A DNA stretch of 64,000 nucleotides from JBAZHE01 sp041652555 (GTDB taxonomy: Bacteria > Patescibacteriota > Patescibacteriia > Patescibacteriales > WJLG01): assembly GCA_041652555.1 (NCBI GenBank), contig JBAZHE010000001.1, positions 72,066 to 136,065 of the forward strand, written 5' to 3'. Each line of letters opens with the position of its first letter. Position 1 is the first letter of the stretch. Positions 21,988 through 29,814 of this stretch are shown piece after piece. Made by a program: the position numbers and the translations under genes. Under the pieces are notes generated by a model. The model saw nothing but the letters and a program-made list of their open reading frames with translations. It was not told the DNA's origin and made no database searches.

Positions 21988-23820
21988 ATGCTTACAGCTC
22001 AAGAAATACGCGCTAAATTTTTTTCCTTTTTTCAATCTAAAGGCCATGCCTTGATGAAAAGCGCTTCTTTGATTCCGGAAAATGATCCGACGGTTTTGTT
22101 TACCACTGCCGGCATGCATCCTTTAGTACCTTATCTGATGGGCGAAAAACATCCGGCTGGCAATCGTTTGGTTGATGTGCAGAAATGCGTTCGGACTGAT
22201 GATATTGATGAAGTTGGTGATAATCGTCATTTAGTATTCTTTGAAATGCTTGGTAATTGGTCTTTGGGCGACTACTTTAAGCAAGAGGCGATTGAATGGA
22301 GTTTTGAATTTTTGACATCTAAAGAATGGCTAGGCTTGGACATTAATCGTCTGGCAGTTTCGGTTTTTGCCGGCGATGCGGATGCGCCATTTGATGAAGA
22401 GGCTTTTAATAAGTGGAAAGAGCTCGGCATTTCAGAAGCGCGTATTGCGAAATTGCCGAAAGAGAATAATTGGTGGCCGTCTTCCGCGATGAATGGTCCA
22501 TGTGGCGCTGACACCGAAATATTTTATTGGGTTGGCGATCCGGACAAAGTTCCGGAAAGTTTTAATGATGACAATGATCTTTGGGTGGAAATCTGGAATA
22601 ATGTTTTTATGCAATACAATAAGAAAGCGGATGGAGCTTTTGAATTGCTAGAGAAAAAAAATGTTGATACCGGAATGGGTTTGGAAAGAATTTTAACCGC
22701 CGTGAATGGCGCCAAGACTGTTTTTGATACAGATTTATTTCAACCTTTAATTAAAAAAATAGAAGAATTATCCGGCAAAAAATATGGCGAGAATGAAAGC
22801 GACGATAAAGCTTTTAGAGTAATCGCTGATCATCTGCGCGCCGCTACTTTTATTATCGGCGATGAACTGGGAGTACCGCCGTCTAATACCGGGGCTGGCT
22901 ATATTGTTCGCCGTTTAATTCGTCGGGCTGTTATTTATGGCCGTCGTCTAAGCATTTCACAATCGCCTTGGCTACTTGATGTCGCTGTTGAAGTTATTAA
23001 AAATTATAGTGAGGCTTATCCGGAGCTTTTGGCTAATCAGGATTTTATTTTAAAAAATATTTCTGAAGAAGAATTAAAATTTGAAAAAACTTTAGAGAAT
23101 GGTTTGAAAGAGTTTAGTCAGCAATGTGAGAGCTTAACTTGCAAAATGGAAGATGATGATAATATTACTATTACAATCCCCGGTGCTATAGTTTTTCAAC
23201 TTTTTTCCACTTACGGCTTTCCAGTTGAATTAATTAGGGAGATTGCCAACGAGAAAAAAATGTTAGTTGACGAAGAAGGCTTTGCTGAAGAATTTAAAAA
23301 ACATCAAGAATTGTCCCGTACCGCTTCGGCCGGAATGTTTAAGGGTGGTTTGGCTGATGCTGGTGAAGAAACAAAAAAATTGCATACCGCCGCGCATCTT
23401 TTGCTAGCGTCATTAAGAAAAGTTTTAGGCGATCATATTTTTCAGAAAGGCAGTAATATCACTGCCGAGCGTTTGCGTTTTGATTTTTCTCATCCGGAAA
23501 AAATGACACCGGAACAAATTGCCGAAGTGGAGAATTTGGTTAATGAAGCGATCGCCAAAAATTTTCCAATAATTTGCCAAGAAAAATCTTTAGCCGAAGC
23601 GAAAACCGAAGGCGCGATGGGTGTTTTTGAATCTAAATACGGAGAGATGGTAAAGACTTATACAATAGGAACCTCTTCGACAAGCTCAGAGTCTCCTTTT
23701 AGTCGGGAAATTTGCGGTGGCCCGCATGCCACAACGACCGGCGAGTTGGGACATTTTAAAATAGTAAAAGAAGAGAGTTCATCTTCCGGCGTTCGTCGTA
23801 TAAAAGCAATTTTGGAATAA
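21988..23820 (+). CDS. alaS: Alanyl-tRNA synthetase, short form
   Basis: AlaRS charges tRNA-Ala. The 610-residue protein has the class II core (TAQEIRAKFFSFFQSKGHAL start, motif 1 region NDPTVLFTTAGMHPLVPYLMG, motif 2, motif 3 near TGAGYIVRRLIRRAVIYGR) and the editing domain with metal-site pairs HTAAHLLLASLRK and CGGPHATTTGELG (usually CGGTHV). The C-terminal oligomerisation (C-Ala) domain of about 250 residues is missing, so the enzyme stops after editing. Before the CGGPH box lies a Ser/Thr-rich stretch encoded by a dispersed CTTCGACAAGCTCAGA element (23671-23699), an in-frame insertion. Short AlaRS forms occur in reduced genomes. Confidence 0.95.
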   Translation: MLTAQEIRAKFFSFFQSKGHALMKSASLIPENDPTVLFTTAGMHPLVPYLMGEKHPAGNRLVDVQKCVRTDDIDEVGDNRHLVFFEMLGNWSLGDYFKQEAIEWSFEFLTSKEWLGLDINRLAVSVFAGDADAPFDEEAFNKWKELGISEARIAKLPKENNWWPSSAMNGPCGADTEIFYWVGDPDKVPESFNDDNDLWVEIWNNVFMQYNKKADGAFELLEKKNVDTGMGLERILTAVNGAKTVFDTDLFQPLIKKIEELSGKKYGENESDDKAFRVIADHLRAATFIIGDELGVPPSNTGAGYIVRRLIRRAVIYGRRLSISQSPWLLDVAVEVIKNYSEAYPELLANQDFILKNISEEELKFEKTLENGLKEFSQQCESLTCKMEDDDNITITIPGAIVFQLFSTYGFPVELIREIANEKKMLVDEEGFAEEFKKHQELSRTASAGMFKGGLADAGEETKKLHTAAHLLLASLRKVLGDHIFQKGSNITAERLRFDFSHPEKMTPEQIAEVENLVNEAIAKNFPIICQEKSLAEAKTEGAMGVFESKYGEMVKTYTIGTSSTSSESPFSREICGGPHATTTGELGHFKIVKEESSSSGVRRIKAILE

Positions 23821-23878
23821 AAGTATAAATGGTAAAAAATATTTATTGTTATATTAATGTTTAATATTAGCAAAAATA

Positions 23879-23910
23879 ATTTATAATTTATAATTTATAA
23901 TTTATAATTG
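23879..23910. repeat. Tandem TTATAATTTA repeat
   Basis: Four near-perfect 9-10-nt units of TTATAATTTA lie just upstream of the ribosomal-operon promoter. They resemble an UP-element-like AT tract and match the iterated block at 13437-13465 upstream of trxB. Confidence 0.7.
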
Positions 23911-23919
23911 AAATATCTC

Positions 23920-23948
23920 TTGACAATTTTACAGTTTGCCTATACAAT
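23920..23948 (+). promoter_or_regulatory. Promoter of the infA-ribosomal protein operon
   Basis: TTGACA (23920-23925), 17-nt spacer, TACAAT (23943-23948). It is preceded by the AT-rich tandem repeat. The leader of about 70 nt contains a perfect GTAAAC-gtc-GTTTAC hairpin (23982-23996), a candidate regulatory structure. Confidence 0.7.
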
Positions 23949-24028
23949 TTGTTTATAAAACCTAAGAAATATCAATTAAGCGTAAACGTCGTTTACCAAG
24001 ATATTTTGTTTGGTAATTTTTTTTGTTA

Positions 24029-24268
24029 ATGTTAAAAGAAAAAAATCAAGCTATTAACTCCAAAGATTTTATTGAGACGGAGGGGGAAGTATTAGAACTG
24101 ATGCCGGCTGGAACTTTTAAGATTGTTTTGGTCAGTGAGCACGAGATTCTAGCACATCTTTCCGGTAAAATGCGGATGAATAAAATTCGTATTTCCGTCG
24201 GTGATCGCGTTAAAGTGCAAATCAGCCCATATGATTTGACTAAGGGGCGGATCGTTTTCCGTTTATAA
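24029..24268 (+). CDS. infA: Translation initiation factor IF-1
   Basis: IF-1 binds the 30S A site during initiation. The 79-residue OB-fold protein has ETEGEVLELMPAGTFKIVL, HEILAHLSGKMRMNKIRI and the signature end GDRVKVQISPYDLTKGRIVFRL. The start ATG at 24029 is preferred over the TTG two codons earlier. It is the first gene of the operon and is followed by rpmJ 17 nt later. No SD is visible; the leader is AT-rich, as for most core genes here. Confidence 0.96.
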   Translation: MLKEKNQAINSKDFIETEGEVLELMPAGTFKIVLVSEHEILAHLSGKMRMNKIRISVGDRVKVQISPYDLTKGRIVFRL

Positions 24269-24285
24269 AATATTAATTTAATATT

Positions 24286-24399
24286 ATGAAAGTTAGAGCT
24301 AGTGTTAAGAAAATTTGCAAAGATTGTAAGGTTGTCCGACGTGAAGGTCGGGTCTGCGTTATTTGCAAAAACCCTAAGCATAAACAAAGACAAGGTTAA
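24286..24399 (+). CDS. rpmJ: Ribosomal protein bL36
   Basis: A 37-residue protein beginning MKVRASVKKICKDCKVVRR and ending NPKHKQRQG. It carries the zinc ribbon Cys11, Cys14, Cys27 (VCVIC region) and His32, so it is the zinc-binding form. infA-rpmJ-rpsM is the standard order. The 66-bp gap before rpsM contains a dispersed ATTCGCGTAAATTCGCGG repeat. Confidence 0.97.
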   Translation: MKVRASVKKICKDCKVVRREGRVCVICKNPKHKQRQG

Positions 24400-24465
24400 T
24401 TATTATTAGCATTTTTCGCGGTATTCGCGTAAATTCGCGGATTTGTATCATATAATCATATAATT

Positions 24466-24861
24466 ATGGCCATAGCAAGAATAGCCGGAGTTAACATTCC
24501 GAGCGAGAAAAAAATTAAAATTTCCTTACCATATATTTACGGTGTCGGCCGTTCTAACGCTTTGGTTATATTAACTGAATCCGGCGTTGACCCGGAAAAA
24601 AGAACTAAGGATTTAACCGAAGCGGAAGTGAATAAAATTCGCGAAATTACGGAAAAAAAATATATCATAGAGGGTGATTTGCGTCGCGAGATAACTGGTA
24701 ATATTAAACGTCTAAAAGAAATTGGTTGCTGGCGTGGCAATCGTCACATTAAAGGTTTGCCGACGCGCGGACAAACCACCAAGAGAAATAGTCGCACTGT
24801 TCGTGGCGGTGGTCGCAAAACCGTTGGTTCTGGACGAAAAATATCTGCACAAAAAACTTAA
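24466..24861 (+). CDS. rpsM: Ribosomal protein uS13
   Basis: Component of the 30S head that contacts the 50S and the P-site tRNA. The 131-residue protein begins MAIARIAGVNIPSEKKI and has YIYGVGRSNALVIL (helix-hairpin-helix) and the basic C-terminal tail GLPTRGQTTKRNSRTVRGGG. Its length is slightly above the usual 118-125 because of a short extra basic end. It is co-transcribed with rpsK. Confidence 0.97.
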   Translation: MAIARIAGVNIPSEKKIKISLPYIYGVGRSNALVILTESGVDPEKRTKDLTEAEVNKIREITEKKYIIEGDLRREITGNIKRLKEIGCWRGNRHIKGLPTRGQTTKRNSRTVRGGGRKTVGSGRKISAQKT

Positions 24862-24896
24862 TTTAGAATTTTTGAATTTATTGGGATATAAATATT

Positions 24897-25490
24897 ATGT
24901 CTGAAGAAAAAAAAGAGCTTGATAAAAAAATAGAAACCGCTCCAGAAAAAGTAGAGCCGAAAGTTGAGGAATCAACTTCGGTTGATTTGGATAGCAATGA
25001 AGAGGAACTCAATAGTATTCTCGGCAAGGGTGATGCCAGTGAAGAACTTCCTGATGATATTAAGAAAAAACTGGAAAGTCGCAAAGAAGAAAAATCTTCC
25101 AAAAAAGTTTTTAAGAAAAAGAAAAAGCACGTTAAGGTTAAAACAGAGATTGGTAAGATTTTTATTAAAGCAACTTACAATAATACTATCGTCACTATTA
25201 CCGATTTAAATGGAAATGTTATCTCTTGGGCTTCGGCCGGAATGGCTGGCTTTAAAGGGCCGAAAAAAGCGACTTCTTATGCCGCGCAAATCATTGCCAA
25301 AATTGCCTTAATGAAAGCTAAAGAAGATTACGGCTTAAAAGAAGCTAGTGTCTATATTAATGGTGTTGGCACTGGTCGCGAATCCGCAGTCCGCGCTATT
25401 AATGCTAACAATATAAATGTTATTGCTATTCGTGATATTACCCCAATTCCGCATAACGGCTGCCGGCCAAAAAAACCGAGACGCGTTTAA
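24897..25490 (+). CDS. rpsK: Ribosomal protein uS11 with an N-terminal extension
   Basis: uS11 lies on the 30S platform near the Shine-Dalgarno helix. The conserved part starts at about residue 75 (KKHVKVKTEIGKIFIKATYN) and includes NTIVTITDLNGNVISWASAG, GFKGPKKATSYAAQ and the end NGCRPKKPRRV. Ahead of it sits about 70 residues of Glu/Lys-rich low-complexity sequence not found in the usual 129-residue protein. The extension opens MSEEKKELDKKIETAPEKV and includes an acidic stretch VDLDSNEEELNSIL. No internal ATG precedes the conserved core, so the extension appears genuine. Confidence 0.95.
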   Translation: MSEEKKELDKKIETAPEKVEPKVEESTSVDLDSNEEELNSILGKGDASEELPDDIKKKLESRKEEKSSKKVFKKKKKHVKVKTEIGKIFIKATYNNTIVTITDLNGNVISWASAGMAGFKGPKKATSYAAQIIAKIALMKAKEDYGLKEASVYINGVGTGRESAVRAINANNINVIAIRDITPIPHNGCRPKKPRRV

Positions 25491-25557
25491 TTAATCTTAT
25501 TCGTAGATTTGTCCTGAGTGCTCTCGGGATTCGCGAAATTAGTATTATAAATTATTT

Positions 25558-26190
25558 ATGAAGAATATTGATCCAAAATGTAAGCAATGTCGTCGCTTGG
25601 GCGAAAAATTAATGTTTAAAGGGGAGCGTTGTCGTTCGGCTAAATGCGCCCTTTCCCGTAGGAATTATATTCCGGGTTTCCATGGACCAAAACAGCGCCC
25701 TAATGCTAAGAAGAGCGACTATTCTAGGCAATTGGCGGAAAAACAAAAAGCGAGAAAGCAGTATTTATTGTCTGAACGTCAATTTAGAAATATTTTTGAT
25801 GCGGCCGCCAAAAAAATTGGCAATACTGAAGAATTATTATTGAAACTTTTGGAAACTAGATTAGACAATATTGTTTATCGCTTGGGTTTTGCTTTGTCCC
25901 GTTCCGAGGCCAGACAGTTGGTTAATCATGGGCATTTTACCGTTAATAGTCATGGTGTTAATATTCCTTCTTATCGCGTAAGAGCAGGCATGGTTATCAA
26001 AATAAGAGAAGCCAGTAAGAGAAAAAAGAAGTTCGTCGGCGTGGAGGCGAGAATAAAAAATGCTGAAATTCCCTGTTGGTTGCATATGAATATGGAAGAC
26101 TTAAGCGGAAAAGTTTTGCATGATCCGGCCGTTAAAGATATAAGATCTAATATTGACACTCACGTTATCGTTGAATTTTATTCCAGATAA
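25558..26190 (+). CDS. rpsD: Ribosomal protein uS4 (zinc-binding form)
   Basis: uS4 starts 30S assembly and can repress its own operon in some bacteria. The 210-residue protein has four N-terminal Cys (CKQC, then ERC and AKC) forming a zinc knuckle of the C+ type, RRNYIPGFHGPKQRPN, the S4 RNA-binding domain with ARQLVNHGHFTVNSHGVNIPSYRV, and the usual end HVIVEFYSR. The 67-bp gap upstream contains dispersed ATTCG-type repeat sequence (about 25500-25545). rpoA follows. Confidence 0.97.
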   Translation: MKNIDPKCKQCRRLGEKLMFKGERCRSAKCALSRRNYIPGFHGPKQRPNAKKSDYSRQLAEKQKARKQYLLSERQFRNIFDAAAKKIGNTEELLLKLLETRLDNIVYRLGFALSRSEARQLVNHGHFTVNSHGVNIPSYRVRAGMVIKIREASKRKKKFVGVEARIKNAEIPCWLHMNMEDLSGKVLHDPAVKDIRSNIDTHVIVEFYSR

Positions 26191-26198
26191 AATTAATT

Positions 26199-26213
26199 CC
26201 TCCAACAAGGAGG
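26199..26213 (+). promoter_or_regulatory. Hairpin pairing CCTCC with GGAGG upstream of rpoA
   Basis: CCTCC (26199-26203), 5-nt loop, GGAGG (26209-26213). The SD-like GGAGG is 22 nt before the rpoA ATG, too far for normal use, and is occluded by the stem. Possibly a relic or a regulatory fold. Confidence 0.35.
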
Positions 26214-26235
26214 CCTAAAATAATTTTAAAATTTT

Positions 26236-27066
26236 ATGGAAACAATAGCCAAACCAAACAAAATAGAATTTTTAAAAGGCGCTTCTGCTAAAGAGGCGAC
26301 TGTAGTGGTGGAGCCGTTTTATCCTGGTTATGGTATGACCGTCGGTAATTCTTTGCGTCGCGTCATGCTTTCTTCTTTGGTTGGCACAGCCGTTGTCGGA
26401 GTGAAGATTGAAGGTGTGAGTCATGAATTCAATTCTTTGTCACACGTTAAGGAAGATATTCTGGAGATTGTGATGAATATCAAAAAATTAAAAGTAAGGA
26501 TTGACGGTGAAGATGAGGAAATAAAACTAGAGCTGGAAGTCCATGGCAAGAAAGAAGTGTCCGCTGCTGATATTAAAAAAGATTCCCGCGTGGAAATTGT
26601 TAATAAGGATATGGCGATTGCCACTATCACTGATATGGCCGGATCATTAAAAATGGAAATAACTATCGGCCGTGGCCGTGGTTATCGTCCAGTGGAGGCG
26701 ACCGAGAAAAAGAATAAAGAAATCGGCTATATTGAAACGGACGCAATTTTTTCTCCAGTTTTATCCGCCGGTCTAAGAGTGGAAAATGTCCGCGTTGGCA
26801 AAATGACTAATTGGGACAAATTAATGATTGATATAATTACTGATGGAACTATTACACCAGAAGAAGCTTATCGCGATTCGGTAAAAATTTTACAAGATCA
26901 GGTTGCTTCTTTGAGTGACGAAGTTGTTGTTGCGGAAGAAATTGTTTCTGAAATTGAAGAAAGGGATGCTGTGTCTGAACCTGAAGATGTTGAAGAATCC
27001 GCCTCCGCTAAAGTTGTGGAGGACAAAGGGAAAAAAATTAAGAAGGAGAAAAAACTAAATAGTTAA
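26236..27066 (+). CDS. rpoA: RNA polymerase alpha subunit lacking the C-terminal domain
   Basis: Alpha dimerises to nucleate RNA polymerase assembly. The 276-residue protein contains the N-terminal domain: EPFYPGYGMTVGNSLRRVML, GVSHEFNSLSHVKEDILEI, GRGRGYRPVE, LRVENVRVGKMTNWDKL and TDGTITPEEAYRDSVKIL. After about residue 225 there is only an acidic then Lys-rich tail of about 50 residues. The roughly 70-residue alpha-CTD (helix-hairpin-helix that binds UP elements and activators) is absent, and no remnant is seen before rplQ, which begins 5 nt later. Activation through alpha-CTD is therefore not expected in this organism. Confidence 0.96.
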   Translation: METIAKPNKIEFLKGASAKEATVVVEPFYPGYGMTVGNSLRRVMLSSLVGTAVVGVKIEGVSHEFNSLSHVKEDILEIVMNIKKLKVRIDGEDEEIKLELEVHGKKEVSAADIKKDSRVEIVNKDMAIATITDMAGSLKMEITIGRGRGYRPVEATEKKNKEIGYIETDAIFSPVLSAGLRVENVRVGKMTNWDKLMIDIITDGTITPEEAYRDSVKILQDQVASLSDEVVVAEEIVSEIEERDAVSEPEDVEESASAKVVEDKGKKIKKEKKLNS

Positions 27067-27071
27067 ATTTT

Positions 27072-27422
27072 ATGCGTCATAGAAAGAAAAAAGTAACTTT
27101 AGATAGGAAAACTGATCCGCGTGGCTTATTACTCCGCAACTTAACGGCCAGTGTTTTGATTTACGAAAAAGTGCAAACCACCGAAGCGAAAGCTAAGGTT
27201 ATCCGTAGCCGTGTAGAAAAAATGATTACTTTAGCTAAGAAAGGAGATTTATCCTCTTTGCGTGCTTTAATTGCTTACTTGCCGCAAAAAACTGCTGTTT
27301 CTAAGGCAGTTGAAGTTTTAAATAAACGCTACAAAGATCGCGTTGGCGGTTATACTAGAATTATTAAGATTGGAAATCGCCAAGGTGATGGCGCTAAAGT
27401 TTCTCAAATTGAATTAGTCTAA
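27072..27422 (+). CDS. rplQ: Ribosomal protein bL17
   Basis: Component of the 50S near the exit tunnel. The 116-residue protein starts MRHRKKKVTLDRKTDPRGLL, where the usual LGR is changed, and has LTASVLIYEKVQTTEAKAKV, SRVEKMITLAKK and the end GGYTRIIKIGNRQGDGAKVSQIELV. It directly follows rpoA, the standard order. Confidence 0.97.
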   Translation: MRHRKKKVTLDRKTDPRGLLLRNLTASVLIYEKVQTTEAKAKVIRSRVEKMITLAKKGDLSSLRALIAYLPQKTAVSKAVEVLNKRYKDRVGGYTRIIKIGNRQGDGAKVSQIELV

Positions 27423-27433
27423 AATTATATTAT

Positions 27434-27781
27434 ATGATCAGAAAAATCCATACAATTGACGCTACAGGTCAGGCTTACGGGCGTTTAGCTTCCCGCATCG
27501 CTATTCTTTTGCGCGGAAAAAATAAAGCTACTTATACTCCACATCTTGATGAAGGTGATATTGTTCATGTTGTTAATACTGATAAAATGACTTATACCGG
27601 CAAGAAATTAGTTCAGAAAAAATATTATCGCGTTTCTCAGTATCCGGGTGGATTAAAAACTGTTTCTTTGGGCGTGATGAAAGAAAAAGATTCAGGAGAT
27701 GCTCTTACTAAGGCTGTTAAACAAATGTTGCCGGCCAATAAATTGCGCCCAGGCATGATGAAGCGCTTAATTATCAAATAA
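27434..27781 (+). CDS. rplM: Ribosomal protein uL13 (short)
   Basis: An early-assembling 50S protein. The 115 residues contain IDATGQAYGRLASRIAILLRGK, HVVNTDKMTYTGKKL, RVSQYPGGLKTVSLG and the conserved end MLPANKLRPGMMKRLIIK. The usual protein is about 142 residues; here the C-terminal 25 residues and part of the N-terminus are trimmed. rpsI begins 2 nt after the stop, so the two are coupled as usual. Confidence 0.96.
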   Translation: MIRKIHTIDATGQAYGRLASRIAILLRGKNKATYTPHLDEGDIVHVVNTDKMTYTGKKLVQKKYYRVSQYPGGLKTVSLGVMKEKDSGDALTKAVKQMLPANKLRPGMMKRLIIK

Positions 27782-27783
27782 AT

Positions 27784-28275
27784 ATGGCTATTAAAGAAGA
27801 AAAAAAAGAAGTTAAACCGAAAAAAGAAGTTTCTAAAGAAGCTGTTGTTAAGAAGGAGAAAAAAGAAAAAGAAACTATTGGTTTTTCTGGAAAATATATC
27901 CAGGCTCTTGGTCGTCGCAAAACTGCGGTCGCCCAAGTTCGTTTATATGTTGAAGGCCCAGCTGTTTTCACTGCTAATGGAAAAGATTTGGAAAAATATT
28001 TCAATGAAGCAAAAGCATCAACTGCTTTGCAACCGATAAAAGCCGCTGGTTTGGAAAAGACTGCTGGTGCTTCCATTATTGTTAAGGGCGGTGGCATCAA
28101 TGCCCAAGCCGAGGCGGTTCGCCACGGTTTCGCCCGCGCCTTATTATTAATGGATCCTGAATTACAAGGCGCTATGCGTGCTAAAGGTTGGCTTACTCGC
28201 GACTCTCGTAAGGTTGAAAGAAAGAAACCTGGTTTGAAAAAAGCTCGTCGCGCACCACAGTGGTCCAAACGTTAA
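27784..28275 (+). CDS. rpsI: Ribosomal protein uS9 with an N-terminal Lys/Glu extension
   Basis: uS9 reaches the P-site tRNA with its C-terminal tail. The 163-residue protein has a low-complexity start of about 35 residues (Lys/Glu/Val), then YIQALGRRKTAVAQVRLYV, IIVKGGGINAQAEAVRHGFA, LTRDSRKVERKKPGLKKARR and the conserved APQWSKR end (usually QFSKR). The usual length is 130. It is the last gene of the operon; a strong terminator follows. Confidence 0.96.
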   Translation: MAIKEEKKEVKPKKEVSKEAVVKKEKKEKETIGFSGKYIQALGRRKTAVAQVRLYVEGPAVFTANGKDLEKYFNEAKASTALQPIKAAGLEKTAGASIIVKGGGINAQAEAVRHGFARALLLMDPELQGAMRAKGWLTRDSRKVERKKPGLKKARRAPQWSKR

Positions 28276-28282
28276 ATTTTGT

Positions 28283-28309
28283 GTCATTCCTGCGGAGGCG
28301 GGAATCCAG
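28283..28309. repeat. Half copy of the GTCATTCC...GGAATCCAG repeat
   Basis: GTCATTCC-tgcggaggcg-GGAATCCAG: one arm of the longer palindromic element found complete at 34294, 40399, 48091 and 51982. Confidence 0.7.
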
Positions 28310-28345
28310 CCATTATTTTTTATCGTCTATTTCGTTTATATATTC

Positions 28346-28377
28346 AAAAAACGCATTTTCTCAAGGATGCGTTTTTT
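28346..28377 (+). terminator. Ribosomal operon terminator
   Basis: AAAAAACGCAT (28346-28356) pairs perfectly with ATGCGTTTTTT (28367-28377) around a 10-nt loop. Confidence 0.92.
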
Positions 28378-28400
28378 GGTATTTTTTTTTTACTCCATGC

Positions 28401-28495
28401 TATAATTGTTATTAATGAGAATATTTAAATATAACTCTTCTAGGTCGGGCTTGTTATTTAACAAGTGAATAGGTGAAATTAAAATATTTATTCAC
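28401..28495 (+). promoter_or_regulatory. Leader of the metalloprotease gene with two hairpins
   Basis: A TATAAT lies at 28401-28406. Downstream are a perfect CTTGTT-attt-AACAAG hairpin (28450-28465) and a GTGAATA/TATTCAC pair (28465-28471 with 28489-28495). These look like a structured 5' leader. No good -35 at normal spacing is seen. Confidence 0.4.
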
Positions 28496-28514
28496 TAATA
28501 ATTAAATTTTAAGC

Positions 28515-29078
28515 ATGAAAAATATAATCACAAGAAATTTTTTCCTTTCTATTATTGCGGCAGTTTTTGTAATTGCCGCAATAATTTCAACAACGCATAA
28601 TACTCAAGCTTATTCTTATGCAGGATTTAAATGGTATAGTTATCCTGTGTCAGTAGACATGAGCGATGCTAGCTTGCCTGGCTCATGGACTACTCCAATA
28701 GCCAACGCTATGAGTGCTTGGAATGCCGCATCATCACCATTTTATTTTAACGTGGGATATTCTGGCCATTTGATAACACTAGAAAATAAAGGTGCTGGTT
28801 ACGCCGCAAGATCAAGGGTTTCTGGTTCAGGTGATCAAATTACAGATATAGATTTAGTTTTTAATACATATTATTCTTGGTCAACTTCCGGTGGTGCTGG
28901 AGCATTTGATGTTCAGAATATTGCAACTCATGAGTTTGGGCATTGGTTAGCTTTAAATGATCTTAGCGGTGCTGGCAATACTGAAAAGACTATGTATTAT
29001 CAGGCGGCATATGGTGAAACTAAAAAGCGTACTTTAGAGTCGGATGATTTAAATGGCATTAATTATATTTATCCGTAA
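28515..29078 (+). CDS. Secreted matrixin-like metalloprotease
   Basis: Predicted exported zinc endopeptidase of 187 residues. The signal peptide spans about 1-32. The catalytic motif is H139-E140-xx-H143-WLALN-D149: the third zinc ligand of the HEXXHXXGXXH metzincin motif is Asp instead of His and the Gly is Ala. Snapalysin-type metzincins use Asp here, so it may be active. A Met-turn candidate (KTMYYQ, Met160) follows, and the C-terminus has LESDDLNGINYIYP, the typical matrixin end. The neighbour at 29105, 26 nt downstream, is also exported and may be a partner. No propeptide is recognised. Confidence 0.82.
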   Translation: MKNIITRNFFLSIIAAVFVIAAIISTTHNTQAYSYAGFKWYSYPVSVDMSDASLPGSWTTPIANAMSAWNAASSPFYFNVGYSGHLITLENKGAGYAARSRVSGSGDQITDIDLVFNTYYSWSTSGGAGAFDVQNIATHEFGHWLALNDLSGAGNTEKTMYYQAAYGETKKRTLESDDLNGINYIYP

Positions 29079-29104
29079 TTACAAAAATTAATTTAACAAA
29101 AATT

Positions 29105-29707
29105 ATGAATAAAAAAATCACAACACTTATTTTAGCCCTAATAGTTATTATATCTGGGTCTGTTGTTGCGTTTAACTTTCGCCCGCATGCTGTCTCTAAA
29201 AAGATAAATACTAGAATAAGTTCAATATTGGTAAAATTATCTCCAGAAGAAATTACTAAGCAGTCGGATGTGGTAATAGTCGGAACAGTAAAAGATTTAA
29301 AGACACTCAAGACTAAATCTAATTTTTGGTCAAAAGATGATGAGGATATTGTCACCAATGCTAATGTTGAAGTGGAAAAATATCTTTTTAATCCGAAAAA
29401 TTTATCTGGTTTGGAAATAATTGTGCAGACCATTGGTGGAACGATTGGTAATGAAACAATGTTTGCAGAAGACGAACCAAAACTTGAAAAAGGCCAGCGT
29501 GTTATTGTCTTTTTAAGACAGGCAAAAAATGGCGCTTATATTGTTTTTGGCGGACCACAGGGTGCTTATACGATTAATGGCAATAACGTTGCTGTCGGCG
29601 AGAAAGAACAGAATGTTTTCAGTGATGTTTTTGGCAAACAAATGGCACTTGATGAACTTGAAAAACAGATTAGCACTATTGTTTCTTCTTCGGAACAGCA
29701 AAAATAA
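29105..29707 (+). CDS. Exported protein of unknown function next to the metalloprotease
   Basis: A 200-residue protein with a signal peptide or anchor (5-23). The body has KQSDVVIVGTVKDL, a strand pattern typical of small OB-like or beta-barrel domains, then IIVQTIGGTIGNET, EKGQRVIVFLR and YIVFGGPQGAYTING. I recall this layout in secreted proteins encoded near peptidases in various bacteria but cannot name a family with confidence. The 26-nt spacing to the matrixin gene and the shared terminator indicate one transcript. A role as inhibitor or chaperone of the peptidase is a guess. Confidence 0.6.
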   Translation: MNKKITTLILALIVIISGSVVAFNFRPHAVSKKINTRISSILVKLSPEEITKQSDVVIVGTVKDLKTLKTKSNFWSKDDEDIVTNANVEVEKYLFNPKNLSGLEIIVQTIGGTIGNETMFAEDEPKLEKGQRVIVFLRQAKNGAYIVFGGPQGAYTINGNNVAVGEKEQNVFSDVFGKQMALDELEKQISTIVSSSEQQK

Positions 29708-29718
29708 AAGTTTGGTTT

Positions 29719-29761
29719 TAAAACTGCCGTTTATTAATGATAAATGGCAGTTTTATTTTTT
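29719..29761 (+). terminator. Terminator after the protease pair
   Basis: AAAACTGCC-x-TTTA pairs with TAAA-x-GGCAGTTTT around a small loop, followed by a T-rich tail. Confidence 0.88.
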
Positions 29762-29814
29762 TGGAAAGGAGCCTTTTAATTTTTATAAATTTTTGCTAAG
29801 ATTATCTTATATTT

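Noticed and set aside
27774..28268. Leftward 164-codon frame over rpsI
   Set aside because: Antisense shadow of uS9 with no family likeness.
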